Shown one piece after another: positions 1-4,958 of a stretch of DNA of 8,763 nucleotides. Position 1 is the first letter of the stretch; the number at the start of each line of letters is the position of its first letter. Made by a program: the position numbers and the translations under genes. A model generated the notes under the pieces. It did no database searches. It worked only from the letters and a program-made list of their open reading frames with translations, and was not told the origin of the DNA. Source of the DNA: Desulfobacteraceae bacterium 4572_19 (lineage in GTDB: Bacteria > Desulfobacterota > Desulfobacteria > Desulfobacterales > NBLS01); contig NBLS01000012.1 in NCBI GenBank assembly GCA_002084385.1, positions 1 through 8,763 on the forward strand, read 5' to 3'.

Positions 1-172
1 TACCAGTATACCAATAATCATCCTGTCTCCAGATAATCGCACTTACATAGTAGGCAACACCATTCTCCTTAAAGACCCTTGGACACCGCTGATTTTGGGC
101 ATAAGACCTCCCAAGATACTTCCAGTTATCGTCAGTTATCGGTGATAGTTTAAAGTCTTCTAAATGTTTCAT
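1..172 (-). CDS. Unknown protein, 5' part only (runs off the window)
   Basis: A reading frame opens at ATG 172-170 and stays open to the window edge, giving 57 residues that begin MKHLEDFKLSPITDDNW. An AAGGAG Shine-Dalgarno sequence lies six bases before the ATG, which supports the start. The visible part is rich in aromatic residues (WKYLGRSY, AYYVSAIIW, DDYWYTG), which suggests a small beta-rich fold. I see no signal peptide, membrane segment or known catalytic motif. It follows the 103-residue cysteine-rich gene with a gap of about 40 bases and is probably in the same transcript. I do not recognise the family; the 3' end is outside the window. Confidence 0.6.
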   Translation of the reverse strand, partial: MKHLEDFKLSPITDDNWKYLGRSYAQNQRCPRVFKENGVAYYVSAIIWRQDDYWYTG

Positions 173-212
173 TTCTTTCTCCTTATTTGTTTGTTCTGTT
201 TATTTAACTACT

Positions 213-524
213 TTAATCATCTAAGTTCTTAATCTTATCTCTCATTCTGATGGCTTCTTCTGTTAATTCCTCAAAATCATCCATCTTATAGAGCCATGCA
301 TCATACTCGGGGCAGCAATAAAATCCCTGAGTACCTAAAGGACATTCTTTGCAGTTCTTCTTATAATACTCACAATAACTACAAAAATTCTGTAATTTCT
401 CTAATTCAGGATGTGCTTTGGCAAGCCGTATACTATTTGTATGGTCTCCCATAGAACAATCCCAATTTTCTACAATCCAATTCCACTTCAATAATGCTAA
501 TTCTTTCATTTCTGATTTTGTCAT
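213..524 (-). CDS. Cysteine-rich (zinc-ribbon-like) orphan protein, copy A
   Basis: This 103-residue protein is one of three copies in the window of the same domain. It starts with the signature KELALLKWNW (residues 7-16). Six cysteines follow: FCSYC at 47-51, NCKECP at 57-62 and YCCPEY at 69-74, then a charged helical tail. The paired CxxC motifs suggest metal binding, probably one zinc, but no partner or reaction can be read from the sequence. The frame is open upstream to a TTG at 536. I choose ATG 524 because GGAGG lies five bases before it and because this gives exactly the length of the paralogue at 4647-4958. The ATG overlaps the TGA of the preceding gene (ATGA), so the two are probably translationally coupled. 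The function is unknown. Confidence 0.8.
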   Translation of the reverse strand: MTKSEMKELALLKWNWIVENWDCSMGDHTNSIRLAKAHPELEKLQNFCSYCEYYKKNCKECPLGTQGFYCCPEYDAWLYKMDDFEELTEEAIRMRDKIKNLDD

Positions 525-1129
525 CCTAACCTCCAAAAACTATCTTCCCTTTTAATGGCTTCATATTGTCTCCAAACTTCAAGTTTTCCAAACAATGCTG
601 ACCTTGTATACTCCTCTAATTGTGGACTCCTTAATCTATCCAACATTGGTTTAGTATCACCCTCTTTCAAAAACGTTATATATTCCCCACAGCATACTCT
701 GCCAGGTTCATAAAGAGGGCATATCCTACATTTAAAATACTTACAATAACCACAATATTCTGTTGATTTTAAGTATTCAATTTCACAAGGTGGTTTACCT
801 TTAGGATTTTTAGAAAGCCATTCCCATTTCAAAATTGCTAATTCTCTTACGTGTATTCGAGGTATTAAATCCTCAGGCTTCAGAGATATTGCGATGTTTT
901 CAGGAATCGTTGGCATACCATTATATATGATATGCCCCTCCATAACATTATCTTTTAAATTCTTGGAAGCCGTAATTATAGACATCTCAGCGTAATATTG
1001 CCTATAAGGAACTAGGAGGTCAAGATAGAGAACATCTTGACTTCTTTTTTCAAATGAATTTGCATATAAAAAAGAAGTACATTTAACGAGTTTACAAGGT
1101 ATACCATTTATGAGTATTTTTATTTGCAT
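521..1129 (-). CDS. Two-part protein: unknown N-terminal domain plus cysteine-rich domain (copy B)
   Basis: This is a 202-residue protein. Residues 1-90 form a beta-strand-rich region I cannot assign (it begins MQIKILINGIPCKLVKC). Residues 95-195 are a divergent copy of the cysteine-rich domain. It has RELAILKWEW at 95-104, YCGYC at 125-129, CRICP at 134-138 and the double cysteine VCC at 145-147, then a longer helical tail. The domain fusion shows that the cysteine-rich unit is a module that can be attached to other domains. The start at ATG 1129 lies inside the end of the radical SAM gene (about 10 bases overlap), with GGGAG nine bases upstream. The stop overlaps the next start as ATGA. An inverted repeat lies within its 5' third (1014-1046). 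The function is unknown; a nucleic-acid- or protein-binding role is only a guess. Confidence 0.75.
   Translation of the reverse strand: MQIKILINGIPCKLVKCTSFLYANSFEKRSQDVLYLDLLVPYRQYYAEMSIITASKNLKDNVMEGHIIYNGMPTIPENIAISLKPEDLIPRIHVRELAILKWEWLSKNPKGKPPCEIEYLKSTEYCGYCKYFKCRICPLYEPGRVCCGEYITFLKEGDTKPMLDRLRSPQLEEYTRSALFGKLEVWRQYEAIKREDSFWRLG
530..534 (-). promoter_or_regulatory. Shine-Dalgarno deciding the start of cysteine-rich copy A
   Basis: GGAGG on the minus strand lies five bases before ATG 524, inside the last codons of the upstream gene. It favours that ATG over the in-frame TTG at 536, which the same GGAGG would immediately overlap. Confidence 0.7.
1014..1046 (+). terminator. Terminator-like hairpin on the plus strand, inside copy B
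   Basis: A perfect 8-bp inverted repeat (gtcaagat, 1019-1026; atcttgac, 1034-1041) encloses a 7-base loop. In plus-strand RNA the stem extends to 13 pairs with two G-U wobbles (1014-1026 with 1034-1046) and runs into six consecutive T residues (1045-1050). This is the layout of an intrinsic terminator for antisense transcription. It lies in coding sequence, so chance or codon constraint is possible. On the minus strand there is no U tract, so it should not terminate the operon. Confidence 0.35.
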
Positions 1130-2088
1130 AATACTACACTCCCACAGGTTATTTTTGACTCTTCTTCTTCTTTAGAAGGTGTAAAGACAATAACATCATA
1201 ACCTTCTGCTTTCAAGGACTCTTCAACCTCTGCATAGGGATGTGATACTATCCCATTCTTAATGCTTGTAGAATTAGCATACATGGGTGTTAATTTACAT
1301 ATAAAGCGTTCAGGGTCGAACAATCTCTTTAAATATTTGGCATTTATTTCTTCTCCTGTTAATGCAAAATTAAGAGTTATCTTTCTTCCCGAAACAGGAT
1401 AATCAAGCATACTTGCTACCTTATATAAATCCATAGCCATAGGCATCATCCTATTTCTAGCTTCTGTACTTGTAGTGTTCACACTAATCTGAAGCCCTGC
1501 ATCATGTTCTGCTTTGAAGTCCATCCATTCATCCAGAAAATCTTGCAAATCCGAGTTATTTTTCGGCATCATTGTTGAAATGATAGGGTAAAAATCCCAC
1601 CCTTTAGCATCAAATAATCCCTTAAAATAATAAGCCGATTTAATGACCCATCTATTCCATGTGGGTTCACCCATTCTAGCATAAAGTACATTTACTCTTG
1701 AATGCTTAATCTCAGGGTGTAAATCTAGTGCTGTCTGTACTTGGCAGAGAATATCCTTATATGTAGCGTTAATCCCTAAAGATACAGAGGGGGCATCACA
1801 AAATAAACAACCCATAGAGCACCCATGCTGAGTGGAGATTGTAATGACCCATTTTTCACTCAAGGGTTGTAATTTTGAATGTGGCACATTTACGATATCT
1901 CTCTTGAGATTTAGAAAATCTGCCTTTACATTATTTTCTTTACCGTAATCCCCAACGCTTAGAAATTCTAGTGGTAGATTTAATCTACTTTTGATTGTTA
2001 AAATGTCTCCTGTCGGTACTTTCATTATTGTATCAACTTCTTCATATTCAGGTGAACCCACCTTAAACGGTTTTTCAACTAATATCAT
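1120..2088 (-). CDS. RlmN-like radical SAM protein with non-canonical active site
   Basis: This 322-residue protein resembles RlmN/Cfr, the radical SAM enzymes that methylate adenine C2 or C8 in 23S rRNA (RlmN also acts on tRNA). It has the CxxxCxxC iron-sulfur motif CSMGCLFC (Cys90, 94 and 97) and the SAM-binding GEP (140-142). An ISTMMP segment and the RlmN-type ARNRMMPMA follow, and Cys315 in TCG near the C-terminus matches the cysteine methylated in RlmN. The second catalytic cysteine of RlmN, seven residues before the first cluster cysteine (Cys118 in E. coli), aligns with Thr83. It is shorter than E. coli RlmN (384 residues), mainly at the N-terminus. Two ATGs abut; I take the second because AGAGG lies five bases before it but only two before the first. 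It follows coaC and overlaps copy B. The RlmN-like fold is well supported; the substrate and reaction are not. Confidence 0.8.
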   Translation of the reverse strand: MILVEKPFKVGSPEYEEVDTIMKVPTGDILTIKSRLNLPLEFLSVGDYGKENNVKADFLNLKRDIVNVPHSKLQPLSEKWVITISTQHGCSMGCLFCDAPSVSLGINATYKDILCQVQTALDLHPEIKHSRVNVLYARMGEPTWNRWVIKSAYYFKGLFDAKGWDFYPIISTMMPKNNSDLQDFLDEWMDFKAEHDAGLQISVNTTSTEARNRMMPMAMDLYKVASMLDYPVSGRKITLNFALTGEEINAKYLKRLFDPERFICKLTPMYANSTSIKNGIVSHPYAEVEESLKAEGYDVIVFTPSKEEEESKITCGSVVLCK

Positions 2089-2105
2089 CATAACCTCTTA
2101 ATTTA

Positions 2106-2171
2106 TTATATATTAAATGCTTCAGGGTTTTGTACATCCTGTTCCCACTTAACTAATGCTAATTTTTTTTT
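2106..2171 (-). pseudogene. Out-of-frame stub of the cysteine-rich domain N-terminal motif behind coaC
   Basis: Just past the coaC stop, the -1 frame encodes KKK then LALVKWEQDVQNPEAFNI and a TAA. LALVKWE matches the start of the three cysteine-rich domains (LALLKW, LAILKWEW), and the DNA also resembles them. The cysteine part is absent. No ATG, GTG or TTG lies in frame between this motif and the upstream stop at 2193-2195, so it cannot start independently. It would be made only as a C-terminal extension of CoaC after slippage on the A9 run. It is therefore either a decayed domain remnant or a frameshift-expressed tail. Confidence 0.5.
2159..2171 (-). other. A9 slippery run and stop codon at the end of coaC
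   Basis: On the minus strand coaC ends ATA AAA AAA AAT TAG. The nine consecutive A residues (2163-2171) contain A_AAA_AAA, a classical -1 slippery heptamer, and could also favour transcriptional slippage. Moving one base back removes the stop and enters the LALVKWE tail frame. I did not find a clear stimulatory hairpin downstream. Confidence 0.4.
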
Positions 2172-2683
2172 ATTTGTGATGCTTTCACACCATTAATAAT
2201 TTCTACGATTGCTCGTGGTTTTAATAGTTTACCTTGTCCTTTAGCACCACAAGCCAAAATACCATATGCAGTTTCACTGACATGCCATCCTTCTAATTTT
2301 TCCAAATGACATTTTTCTAACATATTGGTGTTCATTGCTGGGAAGATATATTTTGGTTTCTGTATCACAGCACAAATTTCTGTTAATAAATTGTCTGCAA
2401 TCCCATTAATAATTTTCCCTATTGTATTATATGATGCTGGCACAATAACAAATTTATCACACCAATCTGATAACACTACATGATGTACAATGCCATCATT
2501 TTCAGGGGCAGTTACCATTACGACATTCTTACTTAAAATTGCTACCGCTTCAATAGGACAGAATTTTAAGGAAGATGGTGTCATTACTACTTTCACTATG
2601 TTCCCTGTTGCTTTTAACCCCTGTATGACATCGCATGCTTTATAAGCTGATATGCTTCCTGTTATTCCAATTAATACATTCAT
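2159..2683 (-). CDS. coaC: Phosphopantothenoylcysteine decarboxylase (flavoprotein, CoaC)
   Basis: CoaC uses FMN to decarboxylate 4'-phosphopantothenoylcysteine to 4'-phosphopantetheine, a cytosolic step of coenzyme A synthesis. The 174 residues show the family signatures in order: GITGSISAYK (6-15, flavin-binding start), HVVL with the catalytic-type His68, and PASYNTIGKIINGIADNLL (82-100). These are followed by PAMNTNML (115-122; the PXMNXXMW substrate motif with Asn118) and ACGAKGQGKLL with the catalytic-type Cys145. All key residues are present, so the enzyme is probably active. It starts at ATG 2683, 44 bases inside the end of coaB in another frame, with AAAAGGA seven bases upstream. The length fits a stand-alone CoaC; most bacteria fuse it to CoaB. 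A related cysteine decarboxylase of the same flavoprotein family is the alternative, but adjacent coaB makes CoaC much likelier. Confidence 0.9.
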   Translation of the reverse strand: MNVLIGITGSISAYKACDVIQGLKATGNIVKVVMTPSSLKFCPIEAVAILSKNVVMVTAPENDGIVHHVVLSDWCDKFVIVPASYNTIGKIINGIADNLLTEICAVIQKPKYIFPAMNTNMLEKCHLEKLEGWHVSETAYGILACGAKGQGKLLKPRAIVEIINGVKASQIKKN

Positions 2684-3239
2684 TTACTATTCCTTTTGCT
2701 ATTTCAGTTTTGCCATTGAATTGTTGTGCTGTATGCTTACTAAGTAAGTAACCTACATGAAGTTTCTTTTTCTTTATCTCAACAAGGTCATTAGCTAAAA
2801 CAAATTCCCCTTTCATAGAATTTCTTGCTGATATAAGAAGGTTTTCATGAGATACACCAACCTCTAACTTAAAACTTACCAACAAACATTCTGGATTCCA
2901 AACCTTAATTTTATCTAAGATTTTAGGTGTTTTAACAATATTGTTTTTCATGTACTCAATGAAAGCTTCTGTTGAAGATGACTTCACCTTTACTTCATTC
3001 TTTTTAAATGTGAAATCTGACACTGCCATTGCATGAATGACAACATCTACTTGGGGGACTAACTCTTTCATTTTAGCATACACTTCTGCCGTCGAGCCAC
3101 TATCGATAACAGTTACATCTGCAATTTTTTGCATTTGGGATGCAATCTCTCTCCCTAATGCTCCTGATGAAATATTAGACATCGTTCTCACGCTGTCGAT
3201 TCTTTCTGTGGTACCACCATACGTAATTAATACTTTCAT
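2640..3239 (-). CDS. coaB: Phosphopantothenate-cysteine ligase (CoaB), stand-alone
   Basis: CoaB activates 4'-phosphopantothenate with a nucleotide and ligates cysteine to it, producing the substrate of CoaC. The 199-residue protein shows GGTTERIDSVRTMSNISSG (8-26, the conserved nucleotide-site segment with Asn22), AVSDF (72-76) and KVKSSS (84-89). TPKILDKI (104-111), LVSFKLE (120-126) and VLANDL (147-152) follow. The SFKLE form resembles stand-alone CoaB of eukaryotes and streptococci rather than the CoaB half of fused CoaBC. It is slightly short for the family. The frame is open to 3272, but ATG 3239 is the start: it has a full AAGGAGGT six bases upstream and aligns with family N-termini. 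It overlaps coaC by 44 bases, so both proteins should be made together. Confidence 0.9.
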   Translation of the reverse strand: MKVLITYGGTTERIDSVRTMSNISSGALGREIASQMQKIADVTVIDSGSTAEVYAKMKELVPQVDVVIHAMAVSDFTFKKNEVKVKSSSTEAFIEYMKNNIVKTPKILDKIKVWNPECLLVSFKLEVGVSHENLLISARNSMKGEFVLANDLVEIKKKKLHVGYLLSKHTAQQFNGKTEIAKGIVNECINWNNRKHISL

Positions 3240-3245
3240 TATATG

Positions 3246-3253
3246 ACCTCCTT
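3246..3253 (-). promoter_or_regulatory. Strong Shine-Dalgarno of coaB
   Basis: AAGGAGGT on the minus strand, six bases before ATG 3239, is among the strongest ribosome sites in the window. It rules out the upstream in-frame ATG at 3272. Confidence 0.75.
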
Positions 3254-3286
3254 TTTTTGATTTAAAATCCAATAGTATTATTATTA

Positions 3287-3304
3287 AGCTCCAAAATTAG
3301 AGCT
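3287..3304 (-). other. Small hairpin in the gap before coaB
   Basis: The 72-base gap between the 128-residue gene and coaB (3240-3311) is the largest non-coding interval inside the window. It holds an inverted repeat, agctc (3287-3291) and gagct (3300-3304), with an 8-base loop. In minus-strand RNA a G-U pair and an A-U pair can extend it. It is followed by UAAUAAUAAUAC rather than a U run, so it is at best a weak terminator or an RNA-processing site. I find no convincing promoter here. Confidence 0.3.
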
Positions 3305-3311
3305 GTTATCT

Positions 3312-3698
3312 CTACTTTAATACAACAACATCTGGTAGAGTATCCAATTTTTTATTGTTTTTAACAATTTTTTGGATGTACCATTTTTGAAAGAGTTTAG
3401 GTTTCTTTTTAGAGAGAGCCTTTTTTAAAATTCTTCCAATTCTTCTGTGTTCTTTAACTTCAAAGAAAGATGAAGCACCGTACACCATCTTTGTCCACTC
3501 CCATTGTTCATCGGTTTGAAGACTCCTAATCTTCTTGAATTCTTGAAACTCATTTTCATAAATTTCGAGAAGCCAATAAATGGCATCATCATAATAATGA
3601 CCACTTAAATCTAATGGGTAGTCTAAATAATCAATTGTTAATCTTACATGTGGTAAGTATGGTCTCATCTCCTCCACTATTTCCATCAGTAATTTCAT
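3312..3698 (-). CDS. Unknown basic helical protein (128 residues)
   Basis: I do not recognise this family. The N-terminal half is acidic and aromatic (LDLSGHYYDDAIYWLLEIYE). The C-terminal half is strongly basic (RRIGRILKKALSKKKPKLF, then KIVKNNKK), which would suit contact with nucleic acid. No cysteine pairs, signal peptide or membrane span is visible. The ATG at 3698 has AAGGA nine bases upstream and lies 68 bases inside the end of the preceding gene, an unusually long overlap. Internal Met11 (ATG 3668) has a GGAGG too close to it (two bases) to be preferred. It is the last gene before the coaB gap. Confidence 0.65.
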   Translation of the reverse strand: MKLLMEIVEEMRPYLPHVRLTIDYLDYPLDLSGHYYDDAIYWLLEIYENEFQEFKKIRSLQTDEQWEWTKMVYGASSFFEVKEHRRIGRILKKALSKKKPKLFQKWYIQKIVKNNKKLDTLPDVVVLK

Positions 3699-4044
3699 TA
3701 ATTTTTATCCTTGTTTTTGTTGCTTTAGGGATAGTATAATCAACAGAAACCTTTAAATTTCTGAGAATAGTAACTAGCTCAAATTTCAATAGTCTACTAT
3801 AATTGTAGACATAATTATCTCGCGCCATCTGCATCAATTTTAGAGCTGGTAAATCTTCCAACTCTAAATGACCTATAGCTAACCAAGTCCGTAATTTGTC
3901 AATATTACAGTTTTTAATGAGGTCATCTATAGCATCTTTCTGTTTACCCTCTAATTTATTATATCTTTCAATAAATTTTGCTTGAGTAACTAGATAGTCT
4001 AATCGCCTTAAATCTTTCAAGGCAAGAGGAACTAAATCTAACAT
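3631..4044 (-). CDS. Small helical protein with a Rho-N/SAP-like motif
   Basis: This is a 137-residue, mainly helical, charged protein. Residues 68-97 read KLMQMARDNYVYNYSRLLK followed by FELVTILRNL. This fits the pattern of the Rho N-terminal/SAP-like helix-extension-helix (KL...AR...V.NYSRL.K.EL...L), which binds nucleic acid. I infer DNA or RNA binding; there are no catalytic motifs. The last 30 residues are low-complexity and overlap the next gene by 68 bases. The start at ATG 4044 uses AAGGAG located inside the last codons of the FGE-like gene (KEL-stop), with a single base between that stop and this ATG. Confidence 0.6.
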   Translation of the reverse strand: MLDLVPLALKDLRRLDYLVTQAKFIERYNKLEGKQKDAIDDLIKNCNIDKLRTWLAIGHLELEDLPALKLMQMARDNYVYNYSRLLKFELVTILRNLKVSVDYTIPKATKTRIKINEITDGNSGGDETILTTCKINN

Positions 4045-4059
4045 CTCATAACTCCTTGA
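4042..4059. repeat. 18-bp direct repeat, downstream copy (end of FGE-like gene)
   Basis: catctcataactccttga matches 4643-4660 (catcttataactccttga) with one mismatch. On the minus strand it encodes ..KEL-stop of the FGE-like gene, supplies AAGGAG and ends with the next gene's ATG. Together with its partner it brackets the FGE-like coding sequence exactly. Confidence 0.7.
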
Positions 4060-4645
4060 CTATTCTAAAACCATATTTAAACCAACTAACCAACATGGGG
4101 TTCCAGTTACGATATGCAGAACGACAGAACGTGGCGTTGCTGTACCATCCACCACCACGCAAAATCCGAAATGATGGATATTGGTCTAAACACCACTCCC
4201 AAATGTTACCACTCATATCATAGATGCCAAGTTCATTTGGTTTCTTTAAACCGACGTTATGAACGTCATCACAATTATACCAAGCAACATCATCAATATT
4301 ATCAGAACCTGAATAAAGATAACCTTTAGACTTATTGCCACCACGAGTTGCAAACTCCCATTCTTCTTCTGTGGGTAAACGATGGATATACCCAGTTGAA
4401 GATGTAAGTTTCTCACAATAAGAAATGGCGTCATCCCAAGTAACGTTATCCACAGGTTTGTTTTTACCCACAGACCTACTTGGATTAAAGTCCATGACAT
4501 CTTCATATTCTCGTTGTGTTACTGGGAATTTTCCAATCCAGAAATCATTCTCAATCGTTACCTCATGAAAATCTTCATCCTGAAAGCGACCCACTTCATC
4601 CTCTGATGAACCCATCATGAACGTCCCCTTTTTGACTAATACCAT
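4046..4645 (-). CDS. Stand-alone FGE-sulfatase domain protein (C-type-lectin-like fold), possible DGR target
   Basis: This 199-residue protein matches the FGE-sulfatase/SUMF1 family: FMMGS (9-13), FPVTQREY (40-47), RLPTEEEWEFATRGG (89-103), GIYDMSGNIWEWC (140-152), RGGGW (163-167), CRSAYRN (174-180) and GFR (192-194). True formylglycine-generating enzymes have two cysteines in the GGS segment. Here the first aligns with Ser169 and only Cys174 remains, so oxidase activity is unlikely and ligand binding is the likelier role. The stretch Trp167-Tyr191 is crowded with Tyr, Trp, Phe, Ser and Asn, as in variable regions of diversity-generating retroelements. The frame runs to 4702, but ATG 4645 is the start: AAGGAG sits seven bases upstream, the upstream gene stops one base before it, and the family begins there. 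A receptor-binding-type protein between replication genes is odd. Confidence 0.85.
   Translation of the reverse strand: MVLVKKGTFMMGSSEDEVGRFQDEDFHEVTIENDFWIGKFPVTQREYEDVMDFNPSRSVGKNKPVDNVTWDDAISYCEKLTSSTGYIHRLPTEEEWEFATRGGNKSKGYLYSGSDNIDDVAWYNCDDVHNVGLKKPNELGIYDMSGNIWEWCLDQYPSFRILRGGGWYSNATFCRSAYRNWNPMLVSWFKYGFRIVKEL
4062..4158 (-). other. Candidate DGR-type variable region at the end of the FGE-like gene
   Basis: Codons from RGGGW to GFR show variable-looking positions that are almost all NNC/NNT or NNG. They are TAC, AGC, AAC, TTC, TAT, AAC, AAC, GTT, AGT, TTT, TAT, and ACG, TGG, ATG, TTG, TGG. All can be reached from AAY or AAG template codons by changing only adenines. The G+C content of 4081-4160 is 42 of 80 against 30 of 80 in 4181-4260. 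No template repeat or reverse transcriptase is in the window, so this is a pattern match only. Confidence 0.4.
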
Positions 4646-4660
4646 CTTATAACTCCTTGA
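4643..4660. repeat. 18-bp direct repeat, upstream copy (start of FGE-like gene)
   Basis: catcttataactccttga is the partner of 4042-4059. On the minus strand it encodes ..KEL-stop of the cysteine-rich gene, its AAGGAG (4653-4658) is the ribosome site that fixes the FGE-like start at 4645, and it ends with that ATG. The copies are 601 bases apart, the length of the FGE-like gene. Confidence 0.7.
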
Positions 4661-4958
4661 TTTTATTATACATGATAAGAGCTTCCTTTTCTGCAGCAAC
4701 ATTTACCCGAACTTTCCGTAACCAGTCAGCAAATTCCGGGCAACAAAGATAATCTTTACTGCCATTAGAAAGAGGACAATCACCACAACCATCACTATCC
4801 TCGTATTCTTCACAATAACTACAGTATGCAGGAAAAAATCCCAGTTCAGGTATATCCTTTATGAGATTATCGTGATTTGTCTTCATGTCTTCACGTATAT
4901 CCCAATTATCTCTAACCCATGACCATTTTAATAATGCTAGTTCTTTTATTTCACTCAT
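4647..4958 (-). CDS. Cysteine-rich (zinc-ribbon-like) orphan protein, copy C
   Basis: This 103-residue paralogue of the protein at 213-524 has the same length and layout: KELALLKWSW (5-14), YCSYC (45-49), CGDCP (58-62) and LCCPEF (71-76), then a helical tail ending KIKEL. The six cysteines suggest one metal site, probably zinc; that is inference from spacing only. An in-frame ATG lies at 4970, but ATG 4958 overlaps the polymerase stop as ATGA and matches the paralogue's N-terminus, so I prefer it. GGCGGA lies just upstream. It directly follows the DNA polymerase, so it should be co-translated with it; whether it works with the polymerase is unknown. Its last codons and stop are part of the direct repeat bordering the FGE-like gene. 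Confidence 0.8.
   Translation of the reverse strand: MSEIKELALLKWSWVRDNWDIREDMKTNHDNLIKDIPELGFFPAYCSYCEEYEDSDGCGDCPLSNGSKDYLCCPEFADWLRKVRVNVAAEKEALIMYNKIKEL

Noticed and set aside
2105..2110. TATAAT on the minus strand just before the RlmN-like gene, as a possible promoter
   Set aside because: No acceptable -35 element at 16-18 bases, and transcription would begin almost at the ribosome site; the AT-rich spacer explains the match.
3037..3246. Plus-strand frame with a hydrophobic N-terminal stretch opposite coaB
   Set aside because: It is entirely antisense to well-conserved coaB codons; every supported gene in the window is on the minus strand.
3792..3870. Inverted repeats gtctac/gtagac and tttagag/ctctaaa within the 137-residue gene
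   Set aside because: Short arms in AT-rich coding sequence, no U tract and no repeated core; expected by chance.
3312..4044. The two small genes after the FGE-like gene as a DGR accessory (Avd) gene or reverse transcriptase
   Set aside because: Neither has RT motifs (no YxDD-type box) or a convincing Avd helical-bundle pattern; the 137-residue protein fits a Rho-N/SAP-like motif better.
4114..4329. Plus-strand open frame with CC and HHH residues, opposite the FGE-like gene
   Set aside because: It is antisense to a gene with clear family motifs, has no convincing ribosome site, and its composition reflects the complementary codons.
4046..4645. A functional formylglycine-generating enzyme or sulfatase activator
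   Set aside because: The first of the two catalytic cysteines in the GGS segment is replaced by Ser169 and no sulfatase gene is nearby.
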